Assembly: GCA_002410925.1 (NCBI GenBank)
Contig: DHPR01000010.1
Location: forward strand, 1 to 64,000
Origin: UBA5359 sp002410925 [NCBI: bacterium UBP13_UBA5359]
Lineage (GTDB): Bacteria > UBP13 > UBA5359
Direction: 5' to 3'
Length of the DNA stretch: 64,000 nucleotides
Each line of letters opens with the position of its first letter. The stretch's first letter is position 1. The notes under the pieces are model-generated. The model was not told the DNA's origin and ran no database searches. It saw nothing but the letters and a program-made list of their open reading frames with translations. The translations under genes and the position numbers were made by a program. Shown one piece after another: positions 47,290-57,496 of the stretch.

Positions 47290-47907
47290 ATGCGTATAGC
47301 CGTTAATCCCACCAGAATGGAGTTGCTGCAGCTCAGGCGCAGGCTGGCTATAGCCGTCAAGGGGCATAAGCTGCTAAAGGATAAGCAGGATGAGATGATT
47401 CGACGCTTTCTTCTGATGACGGAAGAGGTGCGGGATTTGCGCCGGGAGACGGAACGGCTGCTGGGAAAAGTTTATAACCGTACTCTCATGGCGCGCGCGC
47501 AGCTTTCCGAAGCCGAACTGCGGGGAAATTTGCTTGTATCGACCGCTCCGCTCCAAATTGCCTGCGAGCGAGATGTCATCATGAATGTTCAGGTGCCGGC
47601 TTGCAGTATAGCTGAGGCTGGAGATCCCTTCTCCTATAGTCCTCTTTCCATGCCAGGCGAACTGGATGAAGCCGTAGCATCGCTGCGCAAAGCTATGCCT
47701 CTTTTGATCAAACTGGCTCAGATGGAGAAAACCGTTCATCTTCTGGCTATAGAGATAGAGCGTATCCGGCGCCGGGTCAATGCCCTGGAGTATGTGCTTA
47801 TTCCCAATTTACAGGAGACCATCAGATATATAAGCATGAAGCTGGACGAGCTGGAACGCGAGGGTATAGTAAGGTTGATGAAGATCAAGGAGATAGTGCG
47901 GGGGTGA
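47290..47907 (+). CDS. ntpD: V-type ATPase subunit D (central stalk)
   Basis: A 205-residue, two-helix coiled-coil rotor subunit: NPTRMELLQLRRRLAIAVKGHKLLKDKQDEM at the start and RRRVNALEYVLIPNLQETI near residue 160, both family hallmarks. It is the last gene of the ATPase operon, 4 bases after subunit B. Confidence 0.93.
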   Translation: MRIAVNPTRMELLQLRRRLAIAVKGHKLLKDKQDEMIRRFLLMTEEVRDLRRETERLLGKVYNRTLMARAQLSEAELRGNLLVSTAPLQIACERDVIMNVQVPACSIAEAGDPFSYSPLSMPGELDEAVASLRKAMPLLIKLAQMEKTVHLLAIEIERIRRRVNALEYVLIPNLQETIRYISMKLDELEREGIVRLMKIKEIVRG

Positions 47908-48105
47908 AGCGGCAGGGTTGCAATATTTGCTTGACGTCGTTTTTGAATATATTGGCGTCCGAGATACCAGTTCGAGCGCTTTTTTAAACACGACAAATTG
48001 GCCGTCAGCGATTTCCAGATATCGGTGGTCGCAGAGAAATAAAGCATACTATAAATTCCTGTAAACAATTTATATCCGGGAGAAGGAGATTCTAAAATAG
48101 TGGCG

Positions 48106-48145
48106 AATATATAACATATATTAAAGTCTTATAAGTGACTATAAG
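48106..48145. promoter_or_regulatory. two operator-like inverted repeats upstream of a GntR-LacI gene
   Basis: AATATAT-AAC-ATATATT (48106-48122) is a perfect 7-3-7 inverted repeat, and CTTATA-N6-TATAAG (48128-48145) a perfect 6-6-6 one, the latter ending 8 bases before the ATG at 48154. Paired sites next to a GntR-LacI gene suggest autoregulation. The remaining 47908-48105 holds no convincing gene. Confidence 0.5.
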
Positions 48146-48153
48146 AGGCAGAC

Positions 48154-49266
48154 ATGACACGACGTATAAACAGAGAACAGGGCATTCCCATTTACCGCCA
48201 GTTGAAAGAGATACTGCGCCGGGCTATTTTTGATGAATTCAATCCCGGCGATAAATTCTACTCCGAGGGACAGATCGCGCGGAAGTATGATGTTTCCAGC
48301 ATGACTGTAAACAAGGTTATCTGCGAACTGGCGCTGGAAGGCCTGCTTTACAGGGTGCAGGGAAAAGGCACTTTTATAAGCAATAGAGAAGTTGGGCAGA
48401 AAAAAAATATAGTAGTTCTCTTGCCTCTGGAAACACCGGAGATATTCAGCGATGAGTTCTTCAGTATTATCTGGAAAGGCATGGAGAAAGAGGCTGGCAT
48501 TCTGGGCCTGAATCTTATCACGGTCGGCTACTCCGAGCATAAGCGCAAGATGGAAGAGTATATAAATGTTTTGGATCATAACGGAATCAAAGGCGCCGTT
48601 TTACTGGATATCGGAGCCAATGAATTGCTCTATCTGCGGGATGCCGGCATTCCTGTGGTTCTGCTCGATTATATCCGTTCCACAGGCGATGGCATTGTCA
48701 GCATATCCACCGATAATGTCGACGGTGCGATAGAGATCGTCGAATATCTGATCGGCCTGGGGCATAAAAGGATTGCCTGTATAGGTGCTCTGACGGAAAG
48801 CCCCAGTTTCTCCGAGAGGATCAAAGGCTACAGGACAGCTTTGACGAGACGAGGGCTGAAGGCCGATGAAGAGCTGATACGCATCAGCGACCGGAGCTTG
48901 CTGAAAGACAGAGGCAAAGCGGCCATGTTTAATTGCGGCTATCGGACCATGAAGGAGTTGCTGAAGAGCAAAAAGCATTTCACGGCTGTTTTTGCCGTCA
49001 ATGATACCATAGCGTTAGGCGCCGTCAAGGCTATAAAGGAGGAGGGGCTATCCATTCCTCAGGATATCAGTATCGCCGGCTTTGACGGGACTGTCTCGGC
49101 TGGAAAGTCCGACCCGCCCTTGACCACTATGAACATCTTTACCGAAAAGATGGGGCGATTGGCGGTGCGGATGCTGAACGATATTACGGTTGCCGATGAA
49201 CCCAGGGAGATAATGATATCTTCGCAGTTGATTGTCAGGGAATCCTGCCGGCGCCTGGACGGATAG
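48154..49266 (+). CDS. GntR-LacI chimeric transcriptional regulator
   Basis: A 370-residue regulator: GntR winged helix (about 10-78; YRQLKEILRRAI, KYDVSSMTVNKVICEL, GKGTFISNRE) and a LacI-type ligand domain (about 85-365; GHKRIACIGAL, FAVNDTIALGAVKAIKEEGLSIPQDISIAGFD). AGAGG precedes the ATG. It stands 58 bases upstream of the prepilin and the secreted LamG/GH123-like genes, which are its likely targets. Paralogues at 1430 and 25049. Confidence 0.9.
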   Translation: MTRRINREQGIPIYRQLKEILRRAIFDEFNPGDKFYSEGQIARKYDVSSMTVNKVICELALEGLLYRVQGKGTFISNREVGQKKNIVVLLPLETPEIFSDEFFSIIWKGMEKEAGILGLNLITVGYSEHKRKMEEYINVLDHNGIKGAVLLDIGANELLYLRDAGIPVVLLDYIRSTGDGIVSISTDNVDGAIEIVEYLIGLGHKRIACIGALTESPSFSERIKGYRTALTRRGLKADEELIRISDRSLLKDRGKAAMFNCGYRTMKELLKSKKHFTAVFAVNDTIALGAVKAIKEEGLSIPQDISIAGFDGTVSAGKSDPPLTTMNIFTEKMGRLAVRMLNDITVADEPREIMISSQLIVRESCRRLDG

Positions 49267-49324
49267 ACCAGCAAGGGGATAAAAACATATCTTTAAAAGG
49301 GGTTTTGAAAGGAGGGAGCCGATA

Positions 49325-50029
49325 GTGCCGATGACAGCACATTTTATTTATCGAAAAAAGAAGGGCTTTACTTTAATCGAACTTTTAGTCGTTATTGCTA
49401 TAATAGCATTGCTGGCAGCCATATTATTTCCTGTCTTTTCACGGGTCAGAGAGAAGGCCAGGCAGACGACCTGTGCCAATAATCTCAAGCAGATTTACCT
49501 GGCGATATCGATGTATGCCAGCGATAACGATGGCTATTTCCCGTCCGGTTGGCAATATTATCCTTATCATGGAGGTTATCCTTACGTTGGAGCCTGGGCA
49601 TGGATGACAGGGCTTTATCCGTCATATGCGCCCTCCAAGGAAATATTCTTTTGTCCGGGCACCAGCAGCGCCTTCAAGGGACGAGAGCACTTTATAAAAA
49701 CTTGGGGGGGCTACCAAACCGGGTATTTTTACTGGCCTGATTGCGACGGACGGTGGGCCGGCGGGGTGGCATATGGGTATTATCGTAGCTATATGGGGCG
49801 CTCGGCCGGTTACGTGGCGCCTTTGGGGCCTGTCGCGGAGGATGACGATCACGGGAAGCCCATCGTGCAGGACGCGTGGGTGGGAAGAGGGGCTGCTAAC
49901 AGCAATCATGCGGCACCGGGAGGCCAGCCCTACGGCTTGAACTGTCTCTTTTTTGAAGGCAATGTTATTCATTATCCGTCAGAGAAATTATCATTGTACG
50001 GCAGTGGTACTTTGATATGCCGACCGTAA
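49325..50029 (+). CDS. prepilin-type protein, DUF1559 family
   Basis: A 234-residue pilin-like protein: short basic leader, prepilin peptidase site [13 protein letters not shown] (Gly at -1, Glu at +5), one long hydrophobic helix, then the DUF1559-type head with [16 protein letters not shown] near residues 42-57, several Cys/Gly/Tyr-rich segments and a terminal [12 protein letters not shown] that corresponds to the family's H-x9-DG motif. It would be anchored in the membrane and exposed or assembled as a pseudopilus. GTG 49325 is well spaced from GGAGGG; ATG 49331 is the alternative. It lies in one gene row with secreted hydrolases. Confidence 0.9.
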   Translation: MPMTAHFIYRKKKGFTLIELLVVIAIIALLAAILFPVFSRVREKARQTTCANNLKQIYLAISMYASDNDGYFPSGWQYYPYHGGYPYVGAWAWMTGLYPSYAPSKEIFFCPGTSSAFKGREHFIKTWGGYQTGYFYWPDCDGRWAGGVAYGYYRSYMGRSAGYVAPLGPVAEDDDHGKPIVQDAWVGRGAANSNHAAPGGQPYGLNCLFFEGNVIHYPSEKLSLYGSGTLICRP

Positions 50030-50067
50030 GGCGGTTTTTAAAATTAATTGTAAGGAGATGGTCGATA

Positions 50068-51336
50068 ATGAAGATGATAAAAGTTTTGTCTGGTACGGCA
50101 ATTTATTTGCTTTTGAGCTTGCTGTTCGCAAGCATCGTTTGTGCGGATACGGGGCAGGGTGAAGAGAAGAGAATATACTTTCCGGTAACCGCTCTGGGAA
50201 ATCCCGGCTTCGAGATAGGCGCCCTGGCGGAAAAAATTAGCTCACCGATGTGGGGCCTGGCACAGGTTACCCGGGTTGGCAGCTACGGTTTGGATACCAA
50301 TGATGCTTGCAGCGGAACGGCCTCTTATAAGATCAGTTCCGAAAGTGCGGAAGGATGGGGCTATCTGACTGGAAATAGCATAGGAGCCTGGCGGATAGTT
50401 CCAGGGGCCAAGTACCGCCTGAAGGTCTGGATGAAGGGAGAGGGGATCTCGTCCGGTGCCGCATGGGCGAATTTAGTCTGGTACAAGGAAGATGGAAGTA
50501 TTATTAGAGGCGGCGGTGTTTCAGTGCGTGCTGCAGAGCAATCTTTTGTCTGGAAGGAGTTTGTTTCTCAATCGGTTGAGATTCCGGTTGATGCCAGTCA
50601 TTATTGCATTCAAATCGGTGTCGGTCCTAAGTTTGCAGGCACCGTTCGCTTTGATGACATAGCGCTCGAAGTCGATCGTCCGCTGGAAGTGCCTACGGCG
50701 AAGAAGGGCTTGGTGGCCTACTGGAATTTCGATGAAGGCCAGGGGGAGATACTACACGACAGCTCCGAATATGGAAACAACGGCCAGATTACCAATCCCG
50801 TTTGGCAGGAGGGTATAGCCGGAAAAGCGCTTCTTTTAAGCAAGGATACTCGCGTAATGGTGCCGCACCATCCGTCATACATCTTTCGTGATGGTGAATT
50901 CAGTCTGGAAGCGTGGGTCAAGCCGCTGAAAAAAAGCGGTCACAATGTTATTCTTTTCAAGGGTGTGAACATCAATCTTCCGTGTGAATACTACTTCGGC
51001 ACGCTGAACAATGATATCCGCCTGCTTGGCGGCGACATACAGGAAAGCTATATTCGTACAGCGCTTGCTGAAAATGAATGGAATCACCTGGTTGTCAGCG
51101 GAGATGGTAAAGTAGCTAGAGTTTATCACAACGGCAGATTTTACGGCGTTTGTAACTATTCATACCTCTATTTCACGACTCGCCCTTTATGGATTGGTTT
51201 TGAGCCGGGGTATGGGACATCTTTCAATGGTCTTGTTGATGAACTGAAGATCTATAACAGAGCGCTTTCCCGAGAGGAAATCAATGACCATTATGAGCAG
51301 TTTGCCGTGCCCGTCGCAGAACAACAAAAGAAGTGA
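50068..51336 (+). CDS. secreted CBM + LamG domain protein
   Basis: A 422-residue exported protein: signal peptide at residues 1-25 (LLSLLFASIVCA), a carbohydrate-binding-module-4/9-like beta-sandwich (about 35-205; NPGFEIG opening, FDDIALEV ending), and a LamG/concanavalin-like domain (about 210-410; GLVAYWNFDEGQGEILHDSS, FSLEAWVKP, NGLVDELKIYNRALS). It has no visible catalytic domain and is likely to bind glycans at the surface. ATG 50068 follows AAGGAGA; an earlier frame start inside the prepilin gene is unlikely. Confidence 0.85.
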   Translation: MKMIKVLSGTAIYLLLSLLFASIVCADTGQGEEKRIYFPVTALGNPGFEIGALAEKISSPMWGLAQVTRVGSYGLDTNDACSGTASYKISSESAEGWGYLTGNSIGAWRIVPGAKYRLKVWMKGEGISSGAAWANLVWYKEDGSIIRGGGVSVRAAEQSFVWKEFVSQSVEIPVDASHYCIQIGVGPKFAGTVRFDDIALEVDRPLEVPTAKKGLVAYWNFDEGQGEILHDSSEYGNNGQITNPVWQEGIAGKALLLSKDTRVMVPHHPSYIFRDGEFSLEAWVKPLKKSGHNVILFKGVNINLPCEYYFGTLNNDIRLLGGDIQESYIRTALAENEWNHLVVSGDGKVARVYHNGRFYGVCNYSYLYFTTRPLWIGFEPGYGTSFNGLVDELKIYNRALSREEINDHYEQFAVPVAEQQKK

Positions 51337-51344
51337 GGAAGCGA

Positions 51345-53291
51345 ATGATGTCCGGAATAACAAAAGTACGGCTGCTGGGGGTTCTTCTTTTCATTGCCTG
51401 CTCCTGCTTCACGCAACTGCGGGTTGCTGCAGGCGATAAACTGACGCAATATATAGTCGGAGCTGTTTGCCGTCCTGATCGGTTGCAGGATGCCGCCGGC
51501 AGATCGGTAATATATCGGGAGAATCTCCATATATATATATCCAATCCTGGAAAGGAATCTTTGAAGATTGAGAGTGTAAGGATAAACGGCAAAGATTTGC
51601 AGGCAGAAATAACCGCCGATAATATCCTGTGGTATACCATCAATCCTTTGGAAGTATCGCCATTGGCATATGGAGAGTTGATCGTTCGATATATGGAGAC
51701 AGGCATGGCGCCGACTGCTGTCAAAGTGGAATTGCTTGATGCTCAAAAAAGGGTTTTAGGCAGTGGCACAGTACCGGTGATTTTACAGGAACCGGTCATC
51801 TGCCAAGCCATAGGTTTTGAGGAAGACTACAAAACAATCTATCTTTATATTTCACCGGCGAATATAGAGAATGTCACCATAAAAGAAGTTTATTGCAATG
51901 GTAAAAAAGTTGCATTTGGGGGGGAAGGCATATTAAAAAAGGGTTGTATAAGCCCTATGGTTATCGGTCTTTCTCAGCCGGTCGGCAAGCATGAATTTGT
52001 CATGCTTGAACTGATAACCGATAAAGGAACCAGTCGCCTTTTTTCCAGGGTCATTGAGCCTTTTTTCTCTATCGGCATGTACCGTTGTCACAGGTACGGC
52101 GGTAATTTTCAACCGGCGCAGCGCAACAGATATGAACGTAATTTTGGTAAATGGGCGCAACCATATCTGGAATATCTTACGGGGCCGGACCGGGCCGGTT
52201 ATGCTGTGCCGGAGTGGCTTGACGATTGCCGAAAGCATCTTATCAATACGATAGCGCCCGATTTTACTACTTGGATCAGCCCTTTGAAAGCGGTTGATTT
52301 ACTGAAAGAAAGAGATCTAAGATTGGTCAGTACAAAATACGGTCAGGAAATAATCTCTTACCCCGGCTTACACTCCCTTTATCTGGCCGACGAGCCGGCC
52401 GGCATTGATGCGGCGCGCTCATTGACCGAACGCTTGCAGAAGTTGCGTAAATCTTGTAATTCCGGTATCCCTTGCAAAATCGTCTTTTGCAATCTGGGCT
52501 GCTCACCCTGCGATTTCACTTATATTGATGCCGCTGATTTTGACACTTATCCCATAGGCGCCTCGGCTCAGGGAAGACCATTTGGCATCGGCGGCGGCGT
52601 AAGAGCCTTGCGAGAAATAATGGCGCCGCGGCCGATAGGTTTTGTACCGCAGGCTTTTCGCAGTCATCCTGATAAGAAGACGGGAGGGGGTTGGAGACGC
52701 TTCCCTACACCTGATGAAGAGCGATGGATGGTATACAGCGCCGTTGCCAACGGTGCCAAAAGCATCACCTACTTTGCCTACTCTCTGGAAACATATGAAC
52801 CCGTCGAGGGTGTGGGAACGGCAGCTCTTGTCGGTATCCCCGAGGCTGTAAACCTTTGGCGGGAGATCGGACGTCTCAATCTGGAATTAACCGTCATGGG
52901 GCCCTGGCTGATGAGAAGTTGCGTGCTGAAACAATACCGGACAAACGGTATAGAGATATCGGTTATAGGTGTCGGGGAAACTACATTGATTGTTATACCT
53001 GTAAATCACAACTATTCTCTGTCGAAGGGCGAGCTTTACGAAGAATTTGTTCCAAAAGCCATGAAGAATATTCTTTTGCCTGTAAGCCTGCCCTCTTATA
53101 TGAGTACAATTAAGAGTGCCTTTGAAGTTACTTATAAAGGCATGGAAGATCTGAATTTCACCATTACCGGAAGAGAGGCGGCAATCAACTTGCCTGCTTT
53201 GGAAACCGGTAAAATGATTGTTCTGACCTCGGCCTCAGACTTAAAAAACGAAGTAGAGGCCAGGCGACTATCCTTTGCCGGCATAGAGTAG
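51345..53291 (+). CDS. exported GH123/GH-like TIM-barrel protein
   Basis: A 648-residue exported protein: hydrophobic leader (LLGVLLFIACSC, possibly a lipobox at FIAC), beta-rich N-terminal region (about 25-240), then a barrel-like region with LHSLYLADEPAG near residue 348, an Asp-Glu pair like that of GH123, and DTYPIG and VYSAVANGAKSITYFAY later. The C-terminal 130 residues look like a beta-sandwich. It starts 8 bases after the LamG gene and is probably co-translated with it. Glycoside hydrolase activity is inferred from fold pattern and neighbours. Confidence 0.6.
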   Translation: MMSGITKVRLLGVLLFIACSCFTQLRVAAGDKLTQYIVGAVCRPDRLQDAAGRSVIYRENLHIYISNPGKESLKIESVRINGKDLQAEITADNILWYTINPLEVSPLAYGELIVRYMETGMAPTAVKVELLDAQKRVLGSGTVPVILQEPVICQAIGFEEDYKTIYLYISPANIENVTIKEVYCNGKKVAFGGEGILKKGCISPMVIGLSQPVGKHEFVMLELITDKGTSRLFSRVIEPFFSIGMYRCHRYGGNFQPAQRNRYERNFGKWAQPYLEYLTGPDRAGYAVPEWLDDCRKHLINTIAPDFTTWISPLKAVDLLKERDLRLVSTKYGQEIISYPGLHSLYLADEPAGIDAARSLTERLQKLRKSCNSGIPCKIVFCNLGCSPCDFTYIDAADFDTYPIGASAQGRPFGIGGGVRALREIMAPRPIGFVPQAFRSHPDKKTGGGWRRFPTPDEERWMVYSAVANGAKSITYFAYSLETYEPVEGVGTAALVGIPEAVNLWREIGRLNLELTVMGPWLMRSCVLKQYRTNGIEISVIGVGETTLIVIPVNHNYSLSKGELYEEFVPKAMKNILLPVSLPSYMSTIKSAFEVTYKGMEDLNFTITGREAAINLPALETGKMIVLTSASDLKNEVEARRLSFAGIE

Positions 53292-53345
53292 AGTGCTTTG
53301 GGCACTGCTCCCGATTTATCAATACTTGTGTGAGAGGTTGTTGTT

Positions 53346-56330
53346 ATGGCCTGGATGAAAAAAGCCGTGAAAGTATCTTTGTCGTTGTTTATTGCCGTTT
53401 TGTTCTTCGGCGGTGCCAAGGGTGACCGTGCCTGGTCGGAAGAAGTGGTTTTCGATAAGCATTTTGCCAATACGACGTGCATACCCGGCTATTTTGGCGG
53501 GCAAGCTTGGGAGTTTGACGGCCAAAAGAGCCATGCAATCTTTAAAACGCCTTTAAGGGAACTCGATAAATTCTCGGTCTCTTGTCGAGTAAAGCCTTAC
53601 AGCTTTCAAAGCGGTACGATCATGGAGATACCGGGAAAACTAGGTTTATATCTCGATATTTTCAATACACACTGGGTGCGTTTCAAAACAAGTTTTAATA
53701 ATCATATTCTTTTCACACCCGGTAACATCGTCATTGGGCATGATGTTTGGACTCATGTTGCCGTCACTTACGATGGTCGGCAACTGAAACTGCTTGTCAA
53801 CGGGGTGCCGCTGGCCGAAAAAACAATAGCAGGTCAAACCCTGACTATCGACAAGGTTTATTGGGGTGCGGGAGATAAAGGTCAAGCATCTTTTCAAGGC
53901 GGAATTGATGAGCCGACTGTAACTGCCGGCTTCTCCGATTTCACAGGCCTCCTTGAGAAAGATTTTATGCAAAAAATGAATTTGTCGAAAAAGAATGGAT
54001 CGATGGCAATAACCGATGTTTCATATAGGAATGGCTATTGCGTTGTCTGGGTAACGGGACCAACGGAGATGATAGCCAGAGATGCGGAGCCTGCTTTATC
54101 GAAGAAGGATGCCAAGGTGGAAATGGCGCAAAATGAAGTGGAAAGCCTACAGATCGTTATTCGTCCCTTGCAGGATCTGGATAATGTCGAAATAAAGGTC
54201 TCCGATCTCAAAAATGAGCGGGGGGATATGTTCCCTGCATCCGGGATCACCCTTCACAAAATAAAGTATATCTATAACCCGCCGGAGCTTTTCGGCACTG
54301 GATGTCGTCGGAAAAAGGATGGCTTCTATCCGGATGCGTTGCCAATAGTGAATGATCCTTGCAAGCTTCAATCATCAACAGGCAATCAGCCCTTTCTGCT
54401 TAGCTTTTCCACTTTTGACGGGGTGGCATCCGGAAAGTACAGCGGTCGCCTGGTGATTGAATCTGTAAACGCCCCGGCGATGACTATTCCGCTGGATGTT
54501 ACTGTTTGGGACTTTGCTTTGACTCGGGAGTCCCATCTGCGTGGCGAGTTCAACATTCTTTATGGTCGGGGATGGAGGTTCCTCGAGAAGCATTATGGCC
54601 TTAAATGGGGGAGCAAGGAATTAACGACGATGTATAAAAAATACTATCAGATGCTGCTGAATCATCGTTTAAATCCGAAGGAGATACCGGTGGATCTCTT
54701 TTCCAGGGAAGCAGACGATTACTTGCGCGATTCGCGGTTGAACAGTCATCCTGTTTTTGAATATAGCGGCGGCTTGCGTTGGATAAAACGCAAAGGCGCA
54801 TTTCCGGCAGAGGAATCAATAGATTATGTCGATAAAAGCAAATTGGAAAGAGCGGTTTCCCTATTGAAGCAGAAGGGGCATTGGCACAAGAGTTATTTTT
54901 GCCCTCAAAATATTATTGATGAAGCAGGTCCAGCAGAGGCTCATTATGTTCATAGAGTAAAGAAGCTTTTCACGGAGATTGCTGCGGATGCCAAGTTGGC
55001 ATTGGCATGCAACTATCACTCTGAACTGGAGGGAGCGGTAGATATTTGGATGCTGCATTGCCTGAAGTTCAACCCCTTTCTGGCTAAAATGCTTCAGGCG
55101 AAGGGCAACGAAGTATATCTTTATTTGGCCGACAGCATGGGAGGACGATATCCGAATTATTACCTCAGTTTTCCCCGTTCTGAAACCAGAGCAATGGGTT
55201 GGTTATATTGGCTTTATGATCTTCAGGGATATGAATATTATTCCGTTAATTTATGGTACAAGAACCCTTGGCAAAAAGCCATGCCCAGTAACAACGAGGA
55301 TGAGAATTTCCAGGGTGTGCTCATCTATCCTGGTCCGGACGGCCCAGTCAGTTCTTTGCGATTGGAGGCCATCAGGGATGGTATGGAAGATTATGAATAT
55401 TTATGGCAGCTAAAAAAAAGGCTCCGTTCGGTCTCTGAAAAGCTAAACCTGTCCGATGAGGGTATAGATAAAATGGTAAAGCGATGCTGCGAATTTGTTG
55501 CACCGGCATTAAACAGAGTGCCGAACAAGCCGAGCGTAATCTATAAAATGAGAAAAAGACTCGCTGAGAAAATACTTCTTTTGGATAGAGATATCTGGCT
55601 TGATGTTCCGTTCGATAAAATATTCATCGGCCATGACGAAAAAAATATCATGATAAAGGGCAAAGTTCTCTCTGGAACATTTTTGCAAATTAATGATCAA
55701 AAAATCAAAGTCGCCGAGGACGGAACCTTTAGTTTTGAATGGCGTATACCGCATGGCAATGAAGTCTGCATAACGATAAACAATGGTACCCTTACCTTTT
55801 ATCGTGAAAAGAAGAGAATGAACGATAAATATGGTTGGGCGGAAACAATCGATGTCGCTGACGGCAGCCCTGCCGGGCGATATGATTTCAACCTGGATAT
55901 TGTCAGGGTGGCAAAGAAGAATCCTGCTTTGGATCTAGTGAACTATGTTATGCCGAATATTCCCATGGTGGGACTGATGGAAAAGGGAAAAGCCTTTGTT
56001 GATTTTCAGATTGCCATCCCACAGAGCATCAGGACTTGTCAGCTCTCTTTTGCCTCGCTTCAAGGAGCGAACAGCGGGAATTATGTAAATGTATATGTCG
56101 GAAGCGCCGGCAGTTGGAAGAGGGTCTATGAAGGGAAAAACGGCTACAGTGATTGCCGGCTTTACGATGTGACTATTTCTGCTGATGACCTGCTTCCGCA
56201 TTGTAGCGCCAAAGAATCTTTATTGCTTCGTCTGGAGTTTGTGAATATCTCCGGCAGAGGCTTTGCAGGTATCTCTTCGCATTCATGTAAGCCGTTTTTT
56301 ACGGCTCTTTGCAATGGTATCGATATGTAG
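53346..56330 (+). CDS. secreted LamG + GH123-like (DUF4091) hydrolase
   Basis: A 994-residue exported protein: signal peptide (1-31), LamG domain (about 38-205; SHAIFKTPLRELDKFSVSCRVKP), GH123 N-domain-like region (about 240-390), a barrel with an Asp-Glu pair in IIDEAGPAEA near residue 524, the DUF4091 hallmark YPGPDGPVSSLRLEAIRD and DGMEDYEYL near 661-686, and C-terminal beta-sandwich segments. GH123 enzymes are N-acetyl-beta-galactosaminidases, so a HexNAc glycan is a possible target, but members with this long layout are uncharacterised. It is the largest gene in the row. Confidence 0.75.
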   Translation: MAWMKKAVKVSLSLFIAVLFFGGAKGDRAWSEEVVFDKHFANTTCIPGYFGGQAWEFDGQKSHAIFKTPLRELDKFSVSCRVKPYSFQSGTIMEIPGKLGLYLDIFNTHWVRFKTSFNNHILFTPGNIVIGHDVWTHVAVTYDGRQLKLLVNGVPLAEKTIAGQTLTIDKVYWGAGDKGQASFQGGIDEPTVTAGFSDFTGLLEKDFMQKMNLSKKNGSMAITDVSYRNGYCVVWVTGPTEMIARDAEPALSKKDAKVEMAQNEVESLQIVIRPLQDLDNVEIKVSDLKNERGDMFPASGITLHKIKYIYNPPELFGTGCRRKKDGFYPDALPIVNDPCKLQSSTGNQPFLLSFSTFDGVASGKYSGRLVIESVNAPAMTIPLDVTVWDFALTRESHLRGEFNILYGRGWRFLEKHYGLKWGSKELTTMYKKYYQMLLNHRLNPKEIPVDLFSREADDYLRDSRLNSHPVFEYSGGLRWIKRKGAFPAEESIDYVDKSKLERAVSLLKQKGHWHKSYFCPQNIIDEAGPAEAHYVHRVKKLFTEIAADAKLALACNYHSELEGAVDIWMLHCLKFNPFLAKMLQAKGNEVYLYLADSMGGRYPNYYLSFPRSETRAMGWLYWLYDLQGYEYYSVNLWYKNPWQKAMPSNNEDENFQGVLIYPGPDGPVSSLRLEAIRDGMEDYEYLWQLKKRLRSVSEKLNLSDEGIDKMVKRCCEFVAPALNRVPNKPSVIYKMRKRLAEKILLLDRDIWLDVPFDKIFIGHDEKNIMIKGKVLSGTFLQINDQKIKVAEDGTFSFEWRIPHGNEVCITINNGTLTFYREKKRMNDKYGWAETIDVADGSPAGRYDFNLDIVRVAKKNPALDLVNYVMPNIPMVGLMEKGKAFVDFQIAIPQSIRTCQLSFASLQGANSGNYVNVYVGSAGSWKRVYEGKNGYSDCRLYDVTISADDLLPHCSAKESLLLRLEFVNISGRGFAGISSHSCKPFFTALCNGIDM

Positions 56331-56401
56331 CAAAAAGGTTGGGATAGAAGCTTGTCCGGTAATCTCTGTTTCTAAAAAAGCGATGTCGGAGGGATAAGAT
56401 A

Positions 56402-57496
56402 ATGCGGATGAAAATTGCTTTGGTGGTTTTACTCTTTTTAGCCATACCCGTGAAGAATATTTCCGCGCTGGTGTATGACCTGGATTGCTCTGCTCCGGCA
56501 GTAAACGGCATGGTAGTTAATGAAAAAGGAGTTCCTATCTTTAATGCTGTCAGCATGATGGTCTCCGTTGATCCGGGTGCAACATTCAAATACTATATGG
56601 TGAGTGATTTCAACGGCTGGCTTTTTTATGATCATTTTGATGCTCTGGAAGTGGGCTACAGAGGCGGATTTGCGGTAACGGCTTATCATCATGGTCATGA
56701 AACGGCTACCGCTTACGGCGTTGTTGCCGGAGATATGCTGTATGGGAAAAAGTCTTTGAAATTGAAGAAGGGAAAACGGAGCAGCAAAACAGAATTTGTA
56801 GGAGGGACCGTTACTGCCGCACCACCGGGTGTTTATCTGGCTTTTTGGAAAAACGAGATATTGAAACGCTACGATGCGGTCGTTTTTTGTTCGCTTCCCT
56901 GGCGGAATATTAGCCTGCGCGTGGCCAGTGGCAGTAAAAGCGAAAATCGGGCTAAGCAATACAATAATAGCTACTTTTTTCACTATTCACCGGCTGCATC
57001 CGAGCGATTCGCTGTGTTTAAATTGCAAGGATACGACAACCGCGGCAAAAGATGTGAACGGTTATTCAAGATGAACTTTGATGCCGATTATCAAAACACC
57101 GGTTTTCTTTCTCGTAACGGAGGCGTTATTCCCATTGGCAAGGATGATCGAAGCCGGCTGGAGGTATTGCCGGGAACTTATTCGGGCAGGCACAATGTAG
57201 CCATAACCATCAGGCGTTACTCTTCAAAGGAGCCTTCTCAACCGGGATATATTTATGAACTTGCGCCTGAATTGAGTTTTCGCCGGGATGCGGATCTGGT
57301 TCTGGCTCTACCCGAATGGGGTGCGCCTGCGGCCTGGAAGGTGGCTCGCTATGATGAAGAAACGAAAAAGTGGCTGAAGTGCCGATATGATACGGATGCC
57401 GCTGCCGGAGTTGTACGCATCAAAACGAGACGGACGGGCAAGTTTCGTCTCAGCCTGGAGGAGAAAATGTTAGGGGAGGACAAAGGAGATGAGTAA
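56402..57496 (+). CDS. exported protein of unknown function
   Basis: A 364-residue protein with a signal peptide (1-22). It opens with a carboxypeptidase-regulatory-like beta segment (VNGMVVNEKGVPIFNAV). The C-terminal quarter (GRHNVAITIRRYSS to YELAPELSFRRDADLVLALPEWGAPA) resembles the beta-sandwich of ZU5-like domains. The middle (about 120-250) I do not recognise; it has VVFCSLPW and SYFFHYSP. GGAGGGATAAG precedes the ATG, and the 3' end overlaps the next gene by 8 bases, so it belongs to the secreted-hydrolase row. Confidence 0.7.
   Translation: MRMKIALVVLLFLAIPVKNISALVYDLDCSAPAVNGMVVNEKGVPIFNAVSMMVSVDPGATFKYYMVSDFNGWLFYDHFDALEVGYRGGFAVTAYHHGHETATAYGVVAGDMLYGKKSLKLKKGKRSSKTEFVGGTVTAAPPGVYLAFWKNEILKRYDAVVFCSLPWRNISLRVASGSKSENRAKQYNNSYFFHYSPAASERFAVFKLQGYDNRGKRCERLFKMNFDADYQNTGFLSRNGGVIPIGKDDRSRLEVLPGTYSGRHNVAITIRRYSSKEPSQPGYIYELAPELSFRRDADLVLALPEWGAPAAWKVARYDEETKKWLKCRYDTDAAAGVVRIKTRRTGKFRLSLEEKMLGEDKGDE

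Noticed and set aside
47736-48068. Minus-strand frame at the end of the V-ATPase operon (IWKSLTANLSCLKKRS)
   Set aside because: Half of it is antisense to subunit D, and the rest has no motif I can place; it might be mobile-element debris, but support is too thin to call.
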